DNA of 64,000 nucleotides from Petrosia ficiformis (taxonomy: Eukaryota > Porifera > Demospongiae > Haplosclerida > Petrosiidae): NCBI GenBank assembly GCA_947044365.1, contig OX345638.1, positions 6,333,201 through 6,397,200 of the forward strand, in the 5' to 3' direction. Positions within the stretch are counted from its first letter, which is position 1; each line of letters starts with the position of its first letter. The position numbers and the translations under genes were made by a program. The notes beneath the pieces are model-generated. The model had not been told where the DNA came from. It saw only the letters and a list, made by a program, of their open reading frames with translations, and searched no databases. Shown here in pieces: positions 38,815 to 51,331 of this stretch.

Positions 38815-39243
38815 ACTGTACATAACCACACCCAAACTATTATGTGTATTGTATATAACCACACCCAAATTATTATGTGTACTATACATTACCATACCCA
38901 ACCTATTATGTGTACTGTACATAACCATACCCAACCTATTATGTGTACTGTACATAACCACACCCAAACTATTATGTGTACTGTACATAACGACACCCAA
39001 ACTATTATGTGTACTGTACATAACCACACCCAAACTATTATGTGTACTGTACATAACCACACCCAAACTATTATGTGTACTGTACATAACCACACCCAAA
39101 CTATTATGTGTACTGTACATAACCACACCCAAACTATTATGTGTACTGTACATAACCACACCCAAACTATTATGTGTACTATACATAACCATACCCAACC
39201 TATTATGTGTACTGTACATAACCATACCTGAACTTTTATGTGT
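38815..39243. repeat. 33-bp minisatellite, 13 units
   Basis: Exactly 429 bp in 13 head-to-tail units of 33 bp (unit start ACTGTACATAACCACACCCA), plus one diverged unit upstream (about 38781-38814). Central units are nearly identical; edge units vary at the same positions (CCACACC/CCATACC). Because 33 is a multiple of three, both strands stay open in several frames. These frames are by-products. Confidence 0.95.
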
Positions 39244-40860
39244 ACTGTGAAGAAATCCTCATAACAGGTTATAGGGATATAAGGTTTCTACTAAACCGGT
39301 CTCTTGTAATTAGTAGTGGTATTTGAAATTTTTAAAAATAGTAATAGATCAGTACTCTACATGATGATAGTGGTAGACCTTTTGTTAACATAAACACAAC
39401 CCACAAATACAAATAACCAATATAATTTATAGAGAGTATACTAATAGTGTAAATAGTGTATAAGAGAATATGTGTGAGTATGAAAGTACAAAAAAGCACT
39501 TTATCTTTAGTAACAAAAATTCATTATTCCTCTTATTGATAACAAATACTAAAAGACTATGTACTATTAGAACTATTTATAATCAGTTACATGTATGTAC
39601 ATGATGATGGAAATGATCAAAAGCACAAAGTTTACAAACCACACCATACATTTACATGTACAATCGTACAAGTACTCTCCAATTGGTATTACATATACAT
39701 ATAAACACTATTAGTTGTACACAAGAGGACATGATGGAAAAACACAAAAGAGAAGGAGCGTGAAACTCCTAAGTGTTAAAATGTCATTAATTAGAAACTT
39801 TGGTTCATTTCCATGCTAGCGGATGTACTATTTTTATACACCATGTGAAACTGTTCAGGTGAAATCATGGTGTTGATAAAGAAGACCAAAGGAGTGTTTA
39901 TTCTTCCTGTTGTTACTCCTAGAAGATCTCTTATAAATTAAGAGCATTTAACTCGTGGGAGTTTCATGCTATCATGTTGTACATGTACATAATAAAACAT
40001 ATCAGATATACACGCTCATTGCTAGATGTATACATGAATACACCCATTAGTTTTACATAATACATAATTATATAGTTTACACATACGTATTACATGACAT
40101 ATACACGAACACACTGATTAGTATCCCATTTGCATAAAAATACACACCCATTAGTATTCTACTGTACACATGAACTCATTATACATAAACAATTGTTAGT
40201 ATTACATATAAATACACACACACCTGTTAGTAATGCATGTACATGAACATGCACATGTACTTATCGATTAGTATGTGTATTAAATGTTCATATACATGTA
40301 CTTACTGATAATATTACATATACATGTACACACTCATTAGCACTACATGTCCATATCCATATAGAGGGTGTATATTCACAAGTAATAATAATGGTGTGTA
40401 TATACATGGACATATAATTATATGTACATTATGTAGTTATGTATATATTTGTCCATAAACTTATGTTTCTATCAGGGACTCAAGTTGTACAGTACATATA
40501 AAACACATCAGATATACATACATGTACTTATTTGTATTTCATGTACATATACATTGTACATGTACATGAATACACCCATTATTTTTACATTAGTATGACA
40601 TATACACACCAATTTGTAAATATATACATACATGTACATGTTTGTATTACATGTACATACACACCTGTTAGTATTGCATGTACTGTACATGAACATGTAC
40701 ATATTATGTAACAATACTATTAGGTGTGTATGTATATTTGCCATAATTGCTAATGAGTAATACTAATGGTGTGCATACGTACATGTAATACTAATGTGTG
40801 TGTATATGTATATTTAATACTAATAGATATCTATAATTACTGTATGTACATGTAATACTA
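39244..40860. repeat. TACATGTA-rich sequence with 'acacccattagtatt' phrases
   Basis: No gene. From about 39960 the sequence repeats the phrases CATTAGTATTACATGTACAT and ACACACC in variable spacing, in both orientations, dense in palindromic TGTACATGTACA. The same style recurs at 45100-45660, 46560-46870 and 51180-51500. Confidence 0.6.
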
Positions 40861-40870
40861 ATGACATGTC

Positions 40871-41095
40871 TAACCAATAATAATGTGTGTGTAGTCACTG
40901 TGTACATGTACATGTGTATGTACATGTAATACTAATGGTGTGTTTAACCAATAATAATGTGTGTGTATTCACTGTGTACATGTACATGTGTATGTACATG
41001 TAATACTAATGGTGTGTCTAACCAATAATAATGTGTGTGTAGTCACTGTGTACTTGTACATGTGTATGTACATGTAATACTAATGACCAATAATA
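40871..41095. repeat. 74-bp tandem repeat, about three units
   Basis: Units start TAACCAATAATAATGTGTGT at 40871, 40945 and 41019. A shortened fourth begins near 41085. Each contains ACATGTACATGTGTATGTAC. Confidence 0.85.
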
Positions 41096-41149
41096 ATGTG
41101 CATGTACATGTAGTTACTCTGTACATGTACATGTGTATGTACATGTACA

Positions 41150-41515
41150 ATGGAAATCAAAAAAGTTCACATTCTGTTTTTGTACTATGCCTGTAGTACG
41201 GAACTGATCAATTAAACTACTACTCTTTAAAATGTTTAAACGTTTAATTCACGTTTATTACTGGAATGTGGGAATGTTTAACGAGACAAATGGCTGAGGT
41301 TTACATGTAACTGTTAACTTCTCTCAGAAGAATTCAGATCTAAACAAAGTTGATATTCAAGAAGCTTGATAAGGCTTTGTCCAACTTCATGTGCAGTCAC
41401 AGTTCTTCATTCCATGTGGAAATAGCAAAACAACTCTCTTGACAAAAGTGGGCATGACTGCTAAAGACAGTTGAGTTATATCCCATTCTCCTGCCTTCAT
41501 AAATGTTATATTTAC
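41150..41515 (+). repeat. Dispersed 360-bp repeat, copy 1
   Basis: Direct similarity to 43775-44150, strongest over 'agaagaattcag-tctaaacaaagttgatattc' and 'ttccatgtggaaatagcaaaacaa'. Both copies share stop codons in the best frame, so I treat it as a non-coding repeat. Confidence 0.7.
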
Positions 41516-41531
41516 ATATACAGTAGTGACC

Positions 41532-41821
41532 TAGTGACGCACCGATAATCAGATCAGTAATCGGTATCGGTCATTATCGGTCATTATTTTTAGTATCAGT
41601 ATTGGTTATTTATGAAAAATGTAATCGATATTGTAAAAAGTGTACCAATTATGTCATTTCAGATGATTAAGGCATCATTAATTGCTTTTAGAATTTTCAT
41701 TGAAAGAATCAGAATCCAGAAGGTAGATTTAATATCGGATTGGTATGGGTTATCGGTACATATCTAAAGTAATTATCGGTTTATCGGAATATCGGTAAAA
41801 TCTCATATCAGTGCACCACTT
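41532..41821. mobile_element. hAT-type MITE (AGTGACGCACCGATA ends)
   Basis: The left end AGTGACGCACCGATA and inverted right end AGTGGTGCACTGATA match at 12 of 15 positions. The interior is rich in ATCGGT repeats typical of this MITE style. The 8-bp target duplication is not clear. Confidence 0.6.
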
Positions 41822-41925
41822 AGTATTACATGCACATACATGTATACATATCCATTAGCATTGCATGTACCTAATGACTAGTATTAAGTTAGCTTGTTCA
41901 TACAGTCGTATGAGATGTTTGATTC

Positions 41926-42046
41926 GGACCCTGCAAGCCAGTTGGTAGAGCATCTGTCTGGAGTACAGAGTGTCGTGGGTTCGAATCCAATCTGAGGCAA
42001 CTCTCATTTTTCCTTTTTGCTCAGGTGTCTTTCTTTCTTTCTTTCT
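41926..42046 (+). mobile_element. tRNA-derived SINE with (CTTT)n tail
   Basis: A tRNA-like head has an A-box-like AGTTGGTAGAGCA (about 41939) and the B box GGTTCGAATCC (41977-41987). A unique body follows with TGAGGCAACT and CTCAGGTGTC, then a CTTT tail to 42046. A TCTGT/ACAGA anticodon-arm-like stem is present. The T-arm pairing is imperfect and the acceptor stem is poor, so a functional tRNA is unlikely. A truncated sister copy lies inverted at 51332-51425. Confidence 0.8.
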
Positions 42047-42769
42047 ACATCTCTGATAACATCATGTACATGTACATATACACATTCATTAGTATTACAT
42101 GTACATGTACATGTATATGCTTATACACACCCATTAGTATCACATGTACATACATGTGTATACACACCCATCAGTTAGTATTTGACATCACTGCCTTCAG
42201 CCTTGAAGTGTTTGCAGTTAAGGCTTCCTGCTACATGTACTTTGTCAACGGCCTCACTAGCAACATCTTCACACCTACATGAGCCAGATTATCGTCTGAT
42301 TCTTTTCTCTATTTTACAGTAAAATTAGTCAATATAGTAGTAGCTGTTGATTTACTAGAAGCCGTATTTAACGAAGGCATATACACGTGGGTTCTAAAAA
42401 TAGTAACAGACGGTCAGACGGGTAGTTTGACCAATTTAATTAAATGCGTGGTCGTCTGTCGCTCCTACTCTAACGCTTTCTGGTTGATGTCATTATGGGC
42501 TCCTGGTATTACATGTACATACCCATTAGTGTTACACATACATACATACATACCCAAACCATTAATATTGCATGTACGCATACATACCAATTACTAAATA
42601 ATTATTACAGTTGCACTGATGATAGGATTGGGTATCAGGCTGATATTATGGGCTATTGGATATATCAGTATTCATTAACATTTGATTGATATACTACCAA
42701 TACTACATGTGATTTTTGTGCATACACACACAATTTTATTGCATTGTGGTCAGTACTGTATGGCTGCCA

Positions 42770-43330
42770 GAAAGAGATATTTACTCTGGGATTACTATGA
42801 TTGATGTGAGGATAGTAAGTATGGTAAATGTAAAGAATGTACACTAAAAGTATCGTGAGGTGGTGACAGTACTAAAACCTACAACACATCTAATATGTGT
42901 AGTAATTTACACAGTAAGTACTGTACAGAGAAAAAGAAGGTAAGAGATAGAACCAGACATGGTAACAGAGGAAACTGATAGACAACTTACTATACAAGAA
43001 AGTAAAGATCATAGTAATATTAATAGTGAAAAGGCTAAACATATTTACTGACTTATTGTAGAGATGGACAATCAAACTTTATCCATTGTGGAAGACAATG
43101 GATTTGTTAGGCTTGTTAGTGCATTAGAGTCCCAATATTCTGTTCCCGTAGAAAGTACATGTACAATGTACATGTATATATGACACTATTTTTTACGAGG
43201 TAAGGAAGGTATCTTAGCAGAAGTTAAAAATTGCTAGTTGATGTAACTTGGCTGAGCTTCACAACAGATGCTTGGACCTCAGAATGTACCATGTAGCAAT
43301 GATTCAATCATTTGCTAGACAGCTCACGGG
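42770..43330 (+). pseudogene. hAT transposase relic (BED finger, N-terminal part)
   Basis: The + strand reads YGKCKECTLKVS-stop-GGDS, then TKTYNTSNMCSNLHSKYC (42820-42930), a BED zinc-finger pattern with CxxC. It continues MDNQTLSIVEDNGFVRLVSA (about 43060-43120) and LSFTTDAWTS (about 43255), standard hAT landmarks. Frameshifts and stops break it, and the catalytic C-terminal part is not seen. It lies 100 bp left of a hAT MITE. Confidence 0.75.
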
Positions 43331-43435
43331 TACTACATGTACATGTACATATACACACTCTTTACATGTACATACATGTGTACACACCCATTAGTATTAT
43401 ATATATAACGTGTTTCATTTAAAATGTATACATAC

Positions 43436-43749
43436 TAGGGCTGCCACGATATAGAAAATACATGTATCGTATATCGTGGAGTACAATATCACGATATGAT
43501 ATATATCACGATAATTACTTTCACTTAATAATTATTATAGTAAAATAGTCGAGTTGGTTAAATGAAATGATTAAAGCAGCCATTAGACAACTATAGTGTT
43601 ATATTCACAACAACATATATTATTACTTCTAATATTAATAGATAATCACTAATAAAATTATTATCGATATAAAAAAACGTTCACGATACAATATATCGTG
43701 GAGTAAATATCGCGATATATCGATATTTTATTATATCGCGGCAGCCCTA
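43436..43749. mobile_element. hAT MITE with perfect 8-bp target duplication
   Basis: Ends TAGGGCTGCC(A/G)CGATATA inverted, one mismatch in 18. ATACATAC flanks both sides (43428-43435 and 43750-43757). The interior has several ATATCG palindromes. 314 bp, non-coding. Confidence 0.9.
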
Positions 43750-43774
43750 ATACATACATGTGTACATGTACAAT

Positions 43775-44150
43775 ATAAGTAAAAAACATGTTACATTTCG
43801 TTTTCATAGTATCACCATAGTACAAAACCGATCACACCATACTACATGTACATGTATTAAACACAGCATTTAAATGTTTAATTAACGTTTGCTATTAATC
43901 ATTGCTAAAATCTGGGTGTGGTTAATGAGCCAAACGGAGATACTTTACTCTTAGATTCTCGCAGAAGAATTCAGTGCTAAACAAAGTTGATATTCCAAAA
44001 GCTTAAGGCTCTGTCCAACTTCACAGGCAATGACAGTTCTTTATTCCATGTGGAAATAGCAAAACAATTGTCTTGACAAATATAGGCGTGACTGCTAAAT
44101 ACGGTTGAGTTATATCAGATTCTTCTGCTTTCATACATGTAGATGTTAGA
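43775..44150 (+). repeat. Dispersed 360-bp repeat, copy 2
   Basis: Partner of 41150-41515; see there. It begins right after the hAT MITE and its duplication. Confidence 0.7.
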
Positions 44151-46014
44151 AAAGGCTTGAATCTTGTTTTGAAGTTAGCATAAAGACTGGTGAGTACATG
44201 TATGTAGACAAATCCTCAATTTCAGTTTTACAATTGTGAAGCTTCAGTTTTCTTGGTGAATACTTTCATTATATAAATCGTTCCGTATACCGTTTATACA
44301 TGTACAATGTATCACTGAATATTTAATTACAGTTTAAACTGAAGTTTTATTTATCATACCATGGAGCATAGAACTTGTGTACTGCAACTATGAAACATAA
44401 ACGTTTTATAGATCTCGACTTATATTGTACCTATTAGTATTGTATGCACTTTTAAAATAAAAGCGATGCACAAGTGAGCATAATCACACCATAACTGCAG
44501 AGATGTGCACTATAAAACATCTAAACAATGCAAACAGTGCACACTGTTGTGTACTGAAATTTCCAAACTTAAATAACACTGGGAGTGGCATTAGGCCACA
44601 TCCACGTAATGCAGAACATCTGTTATTGAAGGTGAGTAAGTACATGTACATGTAAGAGCAAGTAGTGACTTTTTTTCAGTATTGTTTTGTCTTGAACACA
44701 TTTGACGAGTGATGTCCAAGATTGCCATCAAAGACTAAGATCCCTTTGATACTGATTGAACACTGATTGAACCCTAACCACAAGGGAACCTTAACCCTAC
44801 CCTAAATGAACGACATAATGACATTCATGAGATTTTGAGGGCACTGTTGGACATAAATGCATTTGACAGTCATCCTGAAACAGAGCAGGATCTTCTTTTA
44901 TCATAATCTCCCATGATGAAGGTGTAGCAACTGGGGATTATGAACAGCCTCCATGTAAGAAAGTGAAAGGCCATTCTAAATGCAAGTGTGTTTCGGCAAA
45001 AATAATATATATAATGCTTGGTACTCACCAGAATTAAATTATCAAGGAGCTATGATGAGCACCAATGCTCACCATAACCCATTCTCTTATTTCCCACCCT
45101 GATACATACAGACACCTATTGGTATTACACATACATAAATTATACACACCTACAGTATTAGCAATACATGTATATAATCATACACAACCATTAGTATTTC
45201 ATGTACATGTACATGTACACTCACATTAGTATCACATGTACAGTACATATACATGTACACACCCAATGGTGGGTGCATATGTATATGTACATTGTACATG
45301 TATACTAACAGGTGTGTACACATTTGTACTTGTAATACTAATAAGTACTGTATGGTGGGTGTGAATAATCATAAAACAATACTAATGAAGTGTGTGTGTG
45401 TATATGTTAAACTAATCACAGTAAACATAATTATGTATATGTGCATGTTATACTAATCGGCATCTATACAGTATGTATGTATATTAGTATTATAATACGT
45501 ATGTACGTACATATACACACATTAGTGTTATATAAACACACATGTATGTACACACCCATTAGTAGTAAATTTACATACACACACCATTAGTGTTACATGT
45601 ACATATATGTACATGTACATGTACATGTACATGTACATGTACATGTACAAGTATATACACAACTACGTTGCATTATTATTGCATTTTAATCAGTGTTTGC
45701 TCTACCATAATGAAAACTAGGTGTTCATTAATATTCATAAGTAATTAAATTTGTATTAATCATACATGTAGTTTTCACTCTATTTTATAGATACCATACA
45801 ACAACAAACTATTAGGATTTCTATTTTATAATTTTTTATATAGCTGGACACACTTCAGTGATAAAATATACAATTTTAGGCATCCAGCACTCAACTTTAG
45901 ATGTCCAGGGACACCAAAACACCCTATAGAGCAAACACTAATCGTAATAATTTTGTTCTGCTAATATTATCTCAATGGCAAATATTGCAATAATTAATTA
46001 CATGTAATAAGTGA
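44151..46014. other. Intergenic, TACATG repeats
   Basis: No gene supported. 44740-44960 has slightly lower AT and short open stretches but no domain. 45596-45650 is a pure alternating TACATG run of about 45 bp, a long self-complementary palindrome. Confidence 0.5.
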
Positions 46015-46265
46015 TAGTTATAACACACTTTACTGTGATTAAAACACACAATGCACTGTCAAGTGTGTTAAAAGTGATTTATTGATGATCTGGTGAACTA
46101 CCACTGTTGTTGGAGCAACGTTGTTAGTAGAGGTGAGCAAAGTGTGCAATAACTAACTTATTGCATGCAAAAGAGTGCAATAACCGATTTAATGTTCAAT
46201 CATGTGACTCGTTATCCGCACTCTGATTGGCCACAGGTCACAAGATCAGCCATAATTTAGTATAA
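46015..46265 (+). repeat. Dispersed repeat, copy without hairpin
   Basis: Direct match to 62214-62590 (shared 'acacactttactgtgatta', 'acacacaatgcactgtcaag', 'attggccacaggtcac'). This copy joins 'gatta' to 'aaacacaca' where the other carries a 117-bp hairpin. Confidence 0.8.
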
Positions 46266-47949
46266 TTTGCAGTTAAAAAGTAATACAAAACATACATGTA
46301 CATGTAATCGTGAGCTGCATGCTCTCAAAACTAGGATCAGAAGTGTCATCTTTAATAAATGAGCCTTTGTTTGCTATAATGTTATAGATATTCATTACCA
46401 TGTTGTAATATATAATAGAGTAATTTTAATGAGCCTTTGTTTGCTATCAGAGATAGTGACAATGAGTATACGCACATGTGCAGTTTCAATATTGAAAGTC
46501 CCCTTTAGCCAATAATTACGAAACTTAATTTCCAATATCTCTCAACCCTAGTACAATTACACACATACCATTAGTATTACATATACATACCATTAGTATA
46601 TATCACATGTATAAATGTATACACATCATTAGGATTAGATGGAAATATACACAAATTAGTGTTATGTGTACATATAAACACTCATTAATATTACATGTAC
46701 ACACATACATGTATACACACTCTAAATATACATACATGTACATGTACGTATACACATTATATATCCATTAGTATTACATATACATCTATACTTCTGCACA
46801 TGTATACAAACACATTCGTATTACAGATGTTCATTTACATATGCACATGTGTACATGTACATGTATATAGTAGCCCTCAATAAAAAGTTCCAGTTCTGTA
46901 AATGATGTTTGTATGTACTACTATATACATGTAGTACGCATGCCTTATGCATAGATTTACGGAAGATACATGTAGAAGATGTTTGTGTACAAACACTCTC
47001 CTTTCTGCTTTCCTGCAAAATACAAAGAATTATTTTTGTATCTATGGATGCCTTAGAAGGTCTTCTATCCAACTAAGAAGATAGAAGCCTGAGATGTTTG
47101 AAAAGCGCAAGTTATATATGTAAGTCATTACAAAAAATGGGGGCACAGATAACTGCTAAACATTCCAACACTTATCTTGCTGTTTTGCTGTACCAAGTGA
47201 AGAATAACTTTTACTTTATTTACAACTATTTTTTCCAGTAAAGCAAGTTAGAATGCTTAAAGTTTGACAGTTATAAATCATACAAAAGTTATTGCAAATG
47301 CCCCACACATAGAGCTGAATACATTTGCAGTTTATGAACTCGTTAATTTATGTGGTTTTTAATGAATTACCTATATACTACTCGTGTATTAAGCAACGGA
47401 AATGTTTTACTGATGGCTACTATATAGTGACAACATTGTTGACTAAACAGACATGTATCACTGATGAACTCCTCTACTGTTAATATTTATCCTTGAGTAA
47501 AGGATGCTACAGTATGTACATGTTTGTTAGCTAAAAGTGTCAAACGTAAAAAACCAAAATCAAAAATCATCATTATGTCCAGATAACATTCCTGACACAT
47601 ACATGTACCTTTCTATAAACATTTCATGAATAATTTTAGTCAGTTCCAACTTCCAAATCAACACATTATAAATATAATTAAGACCACCCACATGTACATG
47701 TACAAGTATTAGTAACCACACCCAAAGTACTATATTATGTGTAAAGTGAACATATCCTCATAACAAGTTACAAGGACATACATGTATACATGGTTTCTAT
47801 TTAACTGGACAAAATAATATTATCTCTTTTAAGTAGAGCTAATAGTTCACATCAAAACATTTACAATACATGTACATGTATATCAATAGTATATCAATAA
47901 TGTCTTCATACAGTGGATCATACCCACACTCCCATATAAGCACTGTGCT
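46266..47949. other. Intergenic, repeats
   Basis: TACATGTA-rich DNA at 46560-46870. One copy of the minisatellite-related dispersed family lies at about 47640-47830. A minus-strand open stretch after the acceptor-like 'tattttgcag' near 47020 (ESRKESVCTQTSSTC) is too weak to call. Confidence 0.45.
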
Positions 47950-48078
47950 TCACATGATTGATTCTTTCCCCTGTCTAATAATAAATCCTGTATGAAACCA
48001 TGTATCACTACTACACATCATGATAATGGTCAAATATGGTTTGTAGTCATTATTGTGGGTTGACACATCCTTTCTCAG
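47950..48078 (-). CDS. Possible alternative terminal exon of RING gene 1
   Basis: A very good acceptor (tatttctttccag) is followed by 42 open codons to a TGA at 47952-47950. The peptide starts LRKDVSTHNNDYKPYLTI and contains CSSDTWFHTGFIIRQG. It enters in phase 0. That fits the exit of exon 3 (51585), or an internal phase-0 donor-like TTT|GTAGTA within the exon at 49092-48992. Family unknown. Confidence 0.4.
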   Translation of the reverse strand: MRKDVSTHNNDYKPYLTIIMMCSSDTWFHTGFIIRQGKESIM

Positions 48079-48991
48079 CTGGAAAGAAATATATTTAGCT
48101 ACACAGAAGAGCTTGTTAGAAAGCATGAGTTATCAATAGCAGTCCAATACAAAAGAGCATTTGAAGTATGAATACAGTAATGCACTAGTATAGCAATGAC
48201 TACATTTTTATTGTTTATGTGAGATAGCCTTTGGAATTAGTACAACATAAGCACAAGTTTATAGAATGGGTTTTGAATTAACTATTATACATGTATTATA
48301 TGATCATTCTAGTGTAATATATATCATGTTATCAACAGGTAATGTAGCTTTCTCACAGTCTGCCAACCATTTATTGGAAAATGAGGGCGTGGCATTGATA
48401 ATTATAGCCGATTACTGAATGTTGGATACCATAAAGCAATAATAGGGATACTTTTTACTCCATATATCTTGTTTCTAAAATGATTTGTTCAATCAATAGT
48501 TTATCAAATTTCTTATTGAGTTACAGTATAATCATGTATTAACCTTGACATTAACATAATTATATATAAATACATAATTATAAACTCATCACATACTACT
48601 AATTTGGAGAATGTGGTATTACAGTAAACATCAAGTGTGTTGATATATTGACATAGAAGAGATAGTTTGGGAGATGCTTCACACTTGATCCCTCCCAGGA
48701 AATGAAACCATAAAATAATTTTAATTACCTTCAAATGCTCTTTGTTTACCAAATGAAGCTGACTAAAGATTCATTCCTATAATTATAATAAATAGTGTAA
48801 AGAGTGTATAAGTGAATATGTGTGAGTATGAAAGTACAACAAAACATGTTAAGTTAGTATAATTATTTACTAACTAACATTAATAAATGAATAAGTTAAC
48901 TCACAATGTTTTTAGAACACAATTATGATTCCTTCTAGATCATGTTGATTGGTTGCTTCATGACAAAAAAACAAAGTCACCAAATGTCCTT

Positions 48992-49092
48992 TCATTTATG
49001 AAGATTAAGTGGATGGATGCCACTGGCCGCAGATGATACTACAAATTCCTTGTGGCTGTATTGTAGTCTAGGAACATCACACCAACTCATTA
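48992..49092 (-). CDS. Candidate exon 5 (terminal) of RING gene 1
   Basis: Acceptor ctgtttccag, then two bases, 32 open codons and a TGA. It encodes MSWCDVPRLQYSHKEFVV and a small-residue tail. Phase 1 entry matches the phase 1 exit of the 25-nt exon at 50510-50486. Domain not recognised. Confidence 0.4.
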
Positions 49093-49160
49093 CTGGAAAC
49101 AGAGCAAATTTATTTAAAAAAAATAGTTTTTAAAGTAATATACATGGACATGTACATGTT

Positions 49161-49260
49161 AGGGGTGAGCGGTATACTGGTATGTACTGTAGTTGTTAAA
49201 CAATAACCATCACGATAATTTAAAATTATTGTCTGATACCATACAATGGTCAAACATTGA
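49161..49260. mobile_element. Fragment of a hAT-type MITE end
   Basis: The start TAGGGGTGAGCGGTATACTG is a typical hAT-type terminus. The matching right end was not found. Confidence 0.4.
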
Positions 49261-49499
49261 AATATTGAATGGGATAAATATGGTAATACATTAAATTATG
49301 TTTACACATGTCCAGATTGAGTAATGTCTGCATTGTCACAGATGAAACTTGTTGCCAAACCATGAGCTAAGAGTGTCTTGTGTGACTACTTTGGTTTGGA
49401 AATAGGGAGAGATGGGCATGCAGCCAATTACACATGTATGTACAACTATTATTAATAGTGGACACAAAGAGGCAACGGGTAGCTAGAGTAGGCAATGTC

Positions 49500-49770
49500 T
49501 TTTTTTTTTTTTTTACAAGTGTTTCGACCAAATGTGGCTTAACGAGGAAACTAGAATAGCACAAGTGCTAATATTAACCAGCTCCCCGGGACCGATGGCT
49601 TTACATCCCCTCCGAAGGATGCGGTGATAAACACCTTCTCATTTTTTTAGGGTAGAGCTGAGTAAACTCATAGGCAAGAGAAAATGCCTGACCCTAGTGG
49701 GGCTAGAACCTGCAACCTTTCGATTGCAGGCTAGCACTTTAACCAGCAGGCCACTAGAACCCCCTCTCAC
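49500..49770 (-). mobile_element. tRNA-derived SINE with poly-A tail
   Basis: On the minus strand, a tRNA-like head near 49765-49685 has an A-box-like TGGTTAAAGTGC and the B box GGTTCTAGCCC, with a TGCAATCGAAAGGTTGCA anticodon-like hairpin. A body of about 170 bp follows, ending in about 15 A (T run at 49500-49514). It is a different family from the CTTT-tailed SINE. It lies in the intron between RING1 candidate exons 4 and 5. Confidence 0.75.
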
Positions 49771-50485
49771 AGTTGTGTAACAAGAATTAACAGAAAATCC
49801 ACACAATAACTATAGTATGGAGAATTGCTGAATCAGTAATTACATGTCACATGTAAGCTTATCAACCTCTTAGTCTCATTCCTAGTTAGCCACAATCTGA
49901 TAAAAGCTAGTATACCACATATCCCATGTACATGTATCACAAACATGTGATACATGTATTTTTAAATACAATGTAATATTAAAAAGCTGCTTTATCTCAA
50001 GGATGTAAAACTTCGTGGTTTACAGACAAATCTTCCCTTAACTCTTTATAACCCATTGACGTCTACACGTCAAAAATTAACGTGCCATTCCCACAGACGT
50101 CTGCAGATGTTAAACGTATCAACGGTTCTTTTTTGAAAGTCTTTTCAAATTTTTCAACCAAATGTCGACACAAGACAGTTAACAAAGCAATCATAGGAAT
50201 ACTTTTTTCTTGTTTTCGATATTGTAAAATACATGTACAATTCCACGAAAAATTTTCACTACTGAATAAATGAAATATTCATAGTCTTCCATGCATGCAA
50301 GTATGTAGATTATCAAATTTGGGCCTGAAACACAACAGCAATTAATTTGCATGTTAATTATTATTATTATTTTGATTATCTACTATTATTACTTTTTAAA
50401 TGATTTTGCAGAACTTTACAAATATATGTACATGTACATGTCAATCCATCTAACACTAGTAACAAGTTGACACACATCAACTTAC

Positions 50486-50510
50486 ATTTATTGTAGAAGT
50501 GAACTTCAAC
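50486..50510 (-). CDS. Candidate 25-nt microexon of RING gene 1
   Basis: Only 25 nt between a strong acceptor (tttgtgttgttcag) and the donor AAT|GTAAGT. It encodes VEVHFYNK plus one base. Phase 0 entry and phase 1 exit agree with the neighbouring candidate exons on both sides. Confidence 0.45.
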
Positions 50511-50639
50511 CTGAACAACACAAATGTGTATTCCAGTAGGGCTTTTATTTCAGGACATGTAGTATGCTAGAATATTAAAAATCTAAAATAACTTCTGACC
50601 TTTCTATATAAATGGTTCATGAATAACTATAATAACAGG

Positions 50640-50691
50640 TTCTAATCAACACATCATAAATATCATTCTTTATTATAAGACCACACAAATG

Positions 50692-50733
<42 letters not shown>

Positions 50734-50800
50734 CAGTTAACATACCCTCATAACAGGTCACAGGAAGGTAATGAAGCTTTCTAGATATGGCTGAGTAATG
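50640..50800. repeat. Dispersed-family copy with (AT)n expansion
   Basis: It shares 'cacatcataaatatcatt', 'aagaccaca' and 'cctcataacaggt' with the copies at 38700-39270 and 47640-47830. Where the others have the 33-bp unit, this one has (AT)16 at 50694-50725. Confidence 0.7.
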
Positions 50801-51331
50801 ATTGTTTAAATACAAGCATTTTACAAAGGTCTTATTTGCCAAATGACTGATTTTTATATAATTATGTGTTTTTTTGTATCAGGCATGTGTGATGGAAAAT
50901 GTGGGCATGGCATGGATAATTATTTTTTAGTACTCATGATGATGTGTCAATATAACATAAATCGATATAAAAGTGGTACAATAGTTTGCGGAATTCTCCT
51001 TATTTGACTTCACCCAGTATATGACCCTTATGTGGATTTAAAAGCTTGTTGTTGGCGAATTCATACACATGTATATTTACATGTTTATGTAGAATTAGAT
51101 TCTCAGAGTTGTTATGTACATGAAGATATAAAAGGTAGGGAAACAAAATGATCCAAATTTCAAATCATACCTTCTTAGTTGTACATGTTTAAACCTATTA
51201 TTATTACATGTACATGTACATATTATACACACCCATTATCACAATACATATACATTTACACCTGCATGTACACATATACATTTACATGTACACTATATAC
51301 ACCCAGTATTACTTATACATGTTATTATCAA

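Noticed and set aside
38815..39243. Regular 33-bp array that might suggest CRISPR
   Set aside because: Units are contiguous with no variable spacers, and the genome is eukaryotic.
38761..39250. Long overlapping open frames (90-154 codons) on both strands
   Set aside because: They are translations of a 33-bp tandem repeat; simultaneous openness in several frames is explained by the unit length.
41926..42000. Functional tRNA gene
   Set aside because: A and B boxes are present, but the T-stem and acceptor stem pair poorly and a SINE body with CTTT tail follows; a sister SINE copy exists.
48513..48752. 79-codon minus-strand frame between candidate RING1 exons
   Set aside because: No acceptor in phase and a composition of random AT-rich translation.
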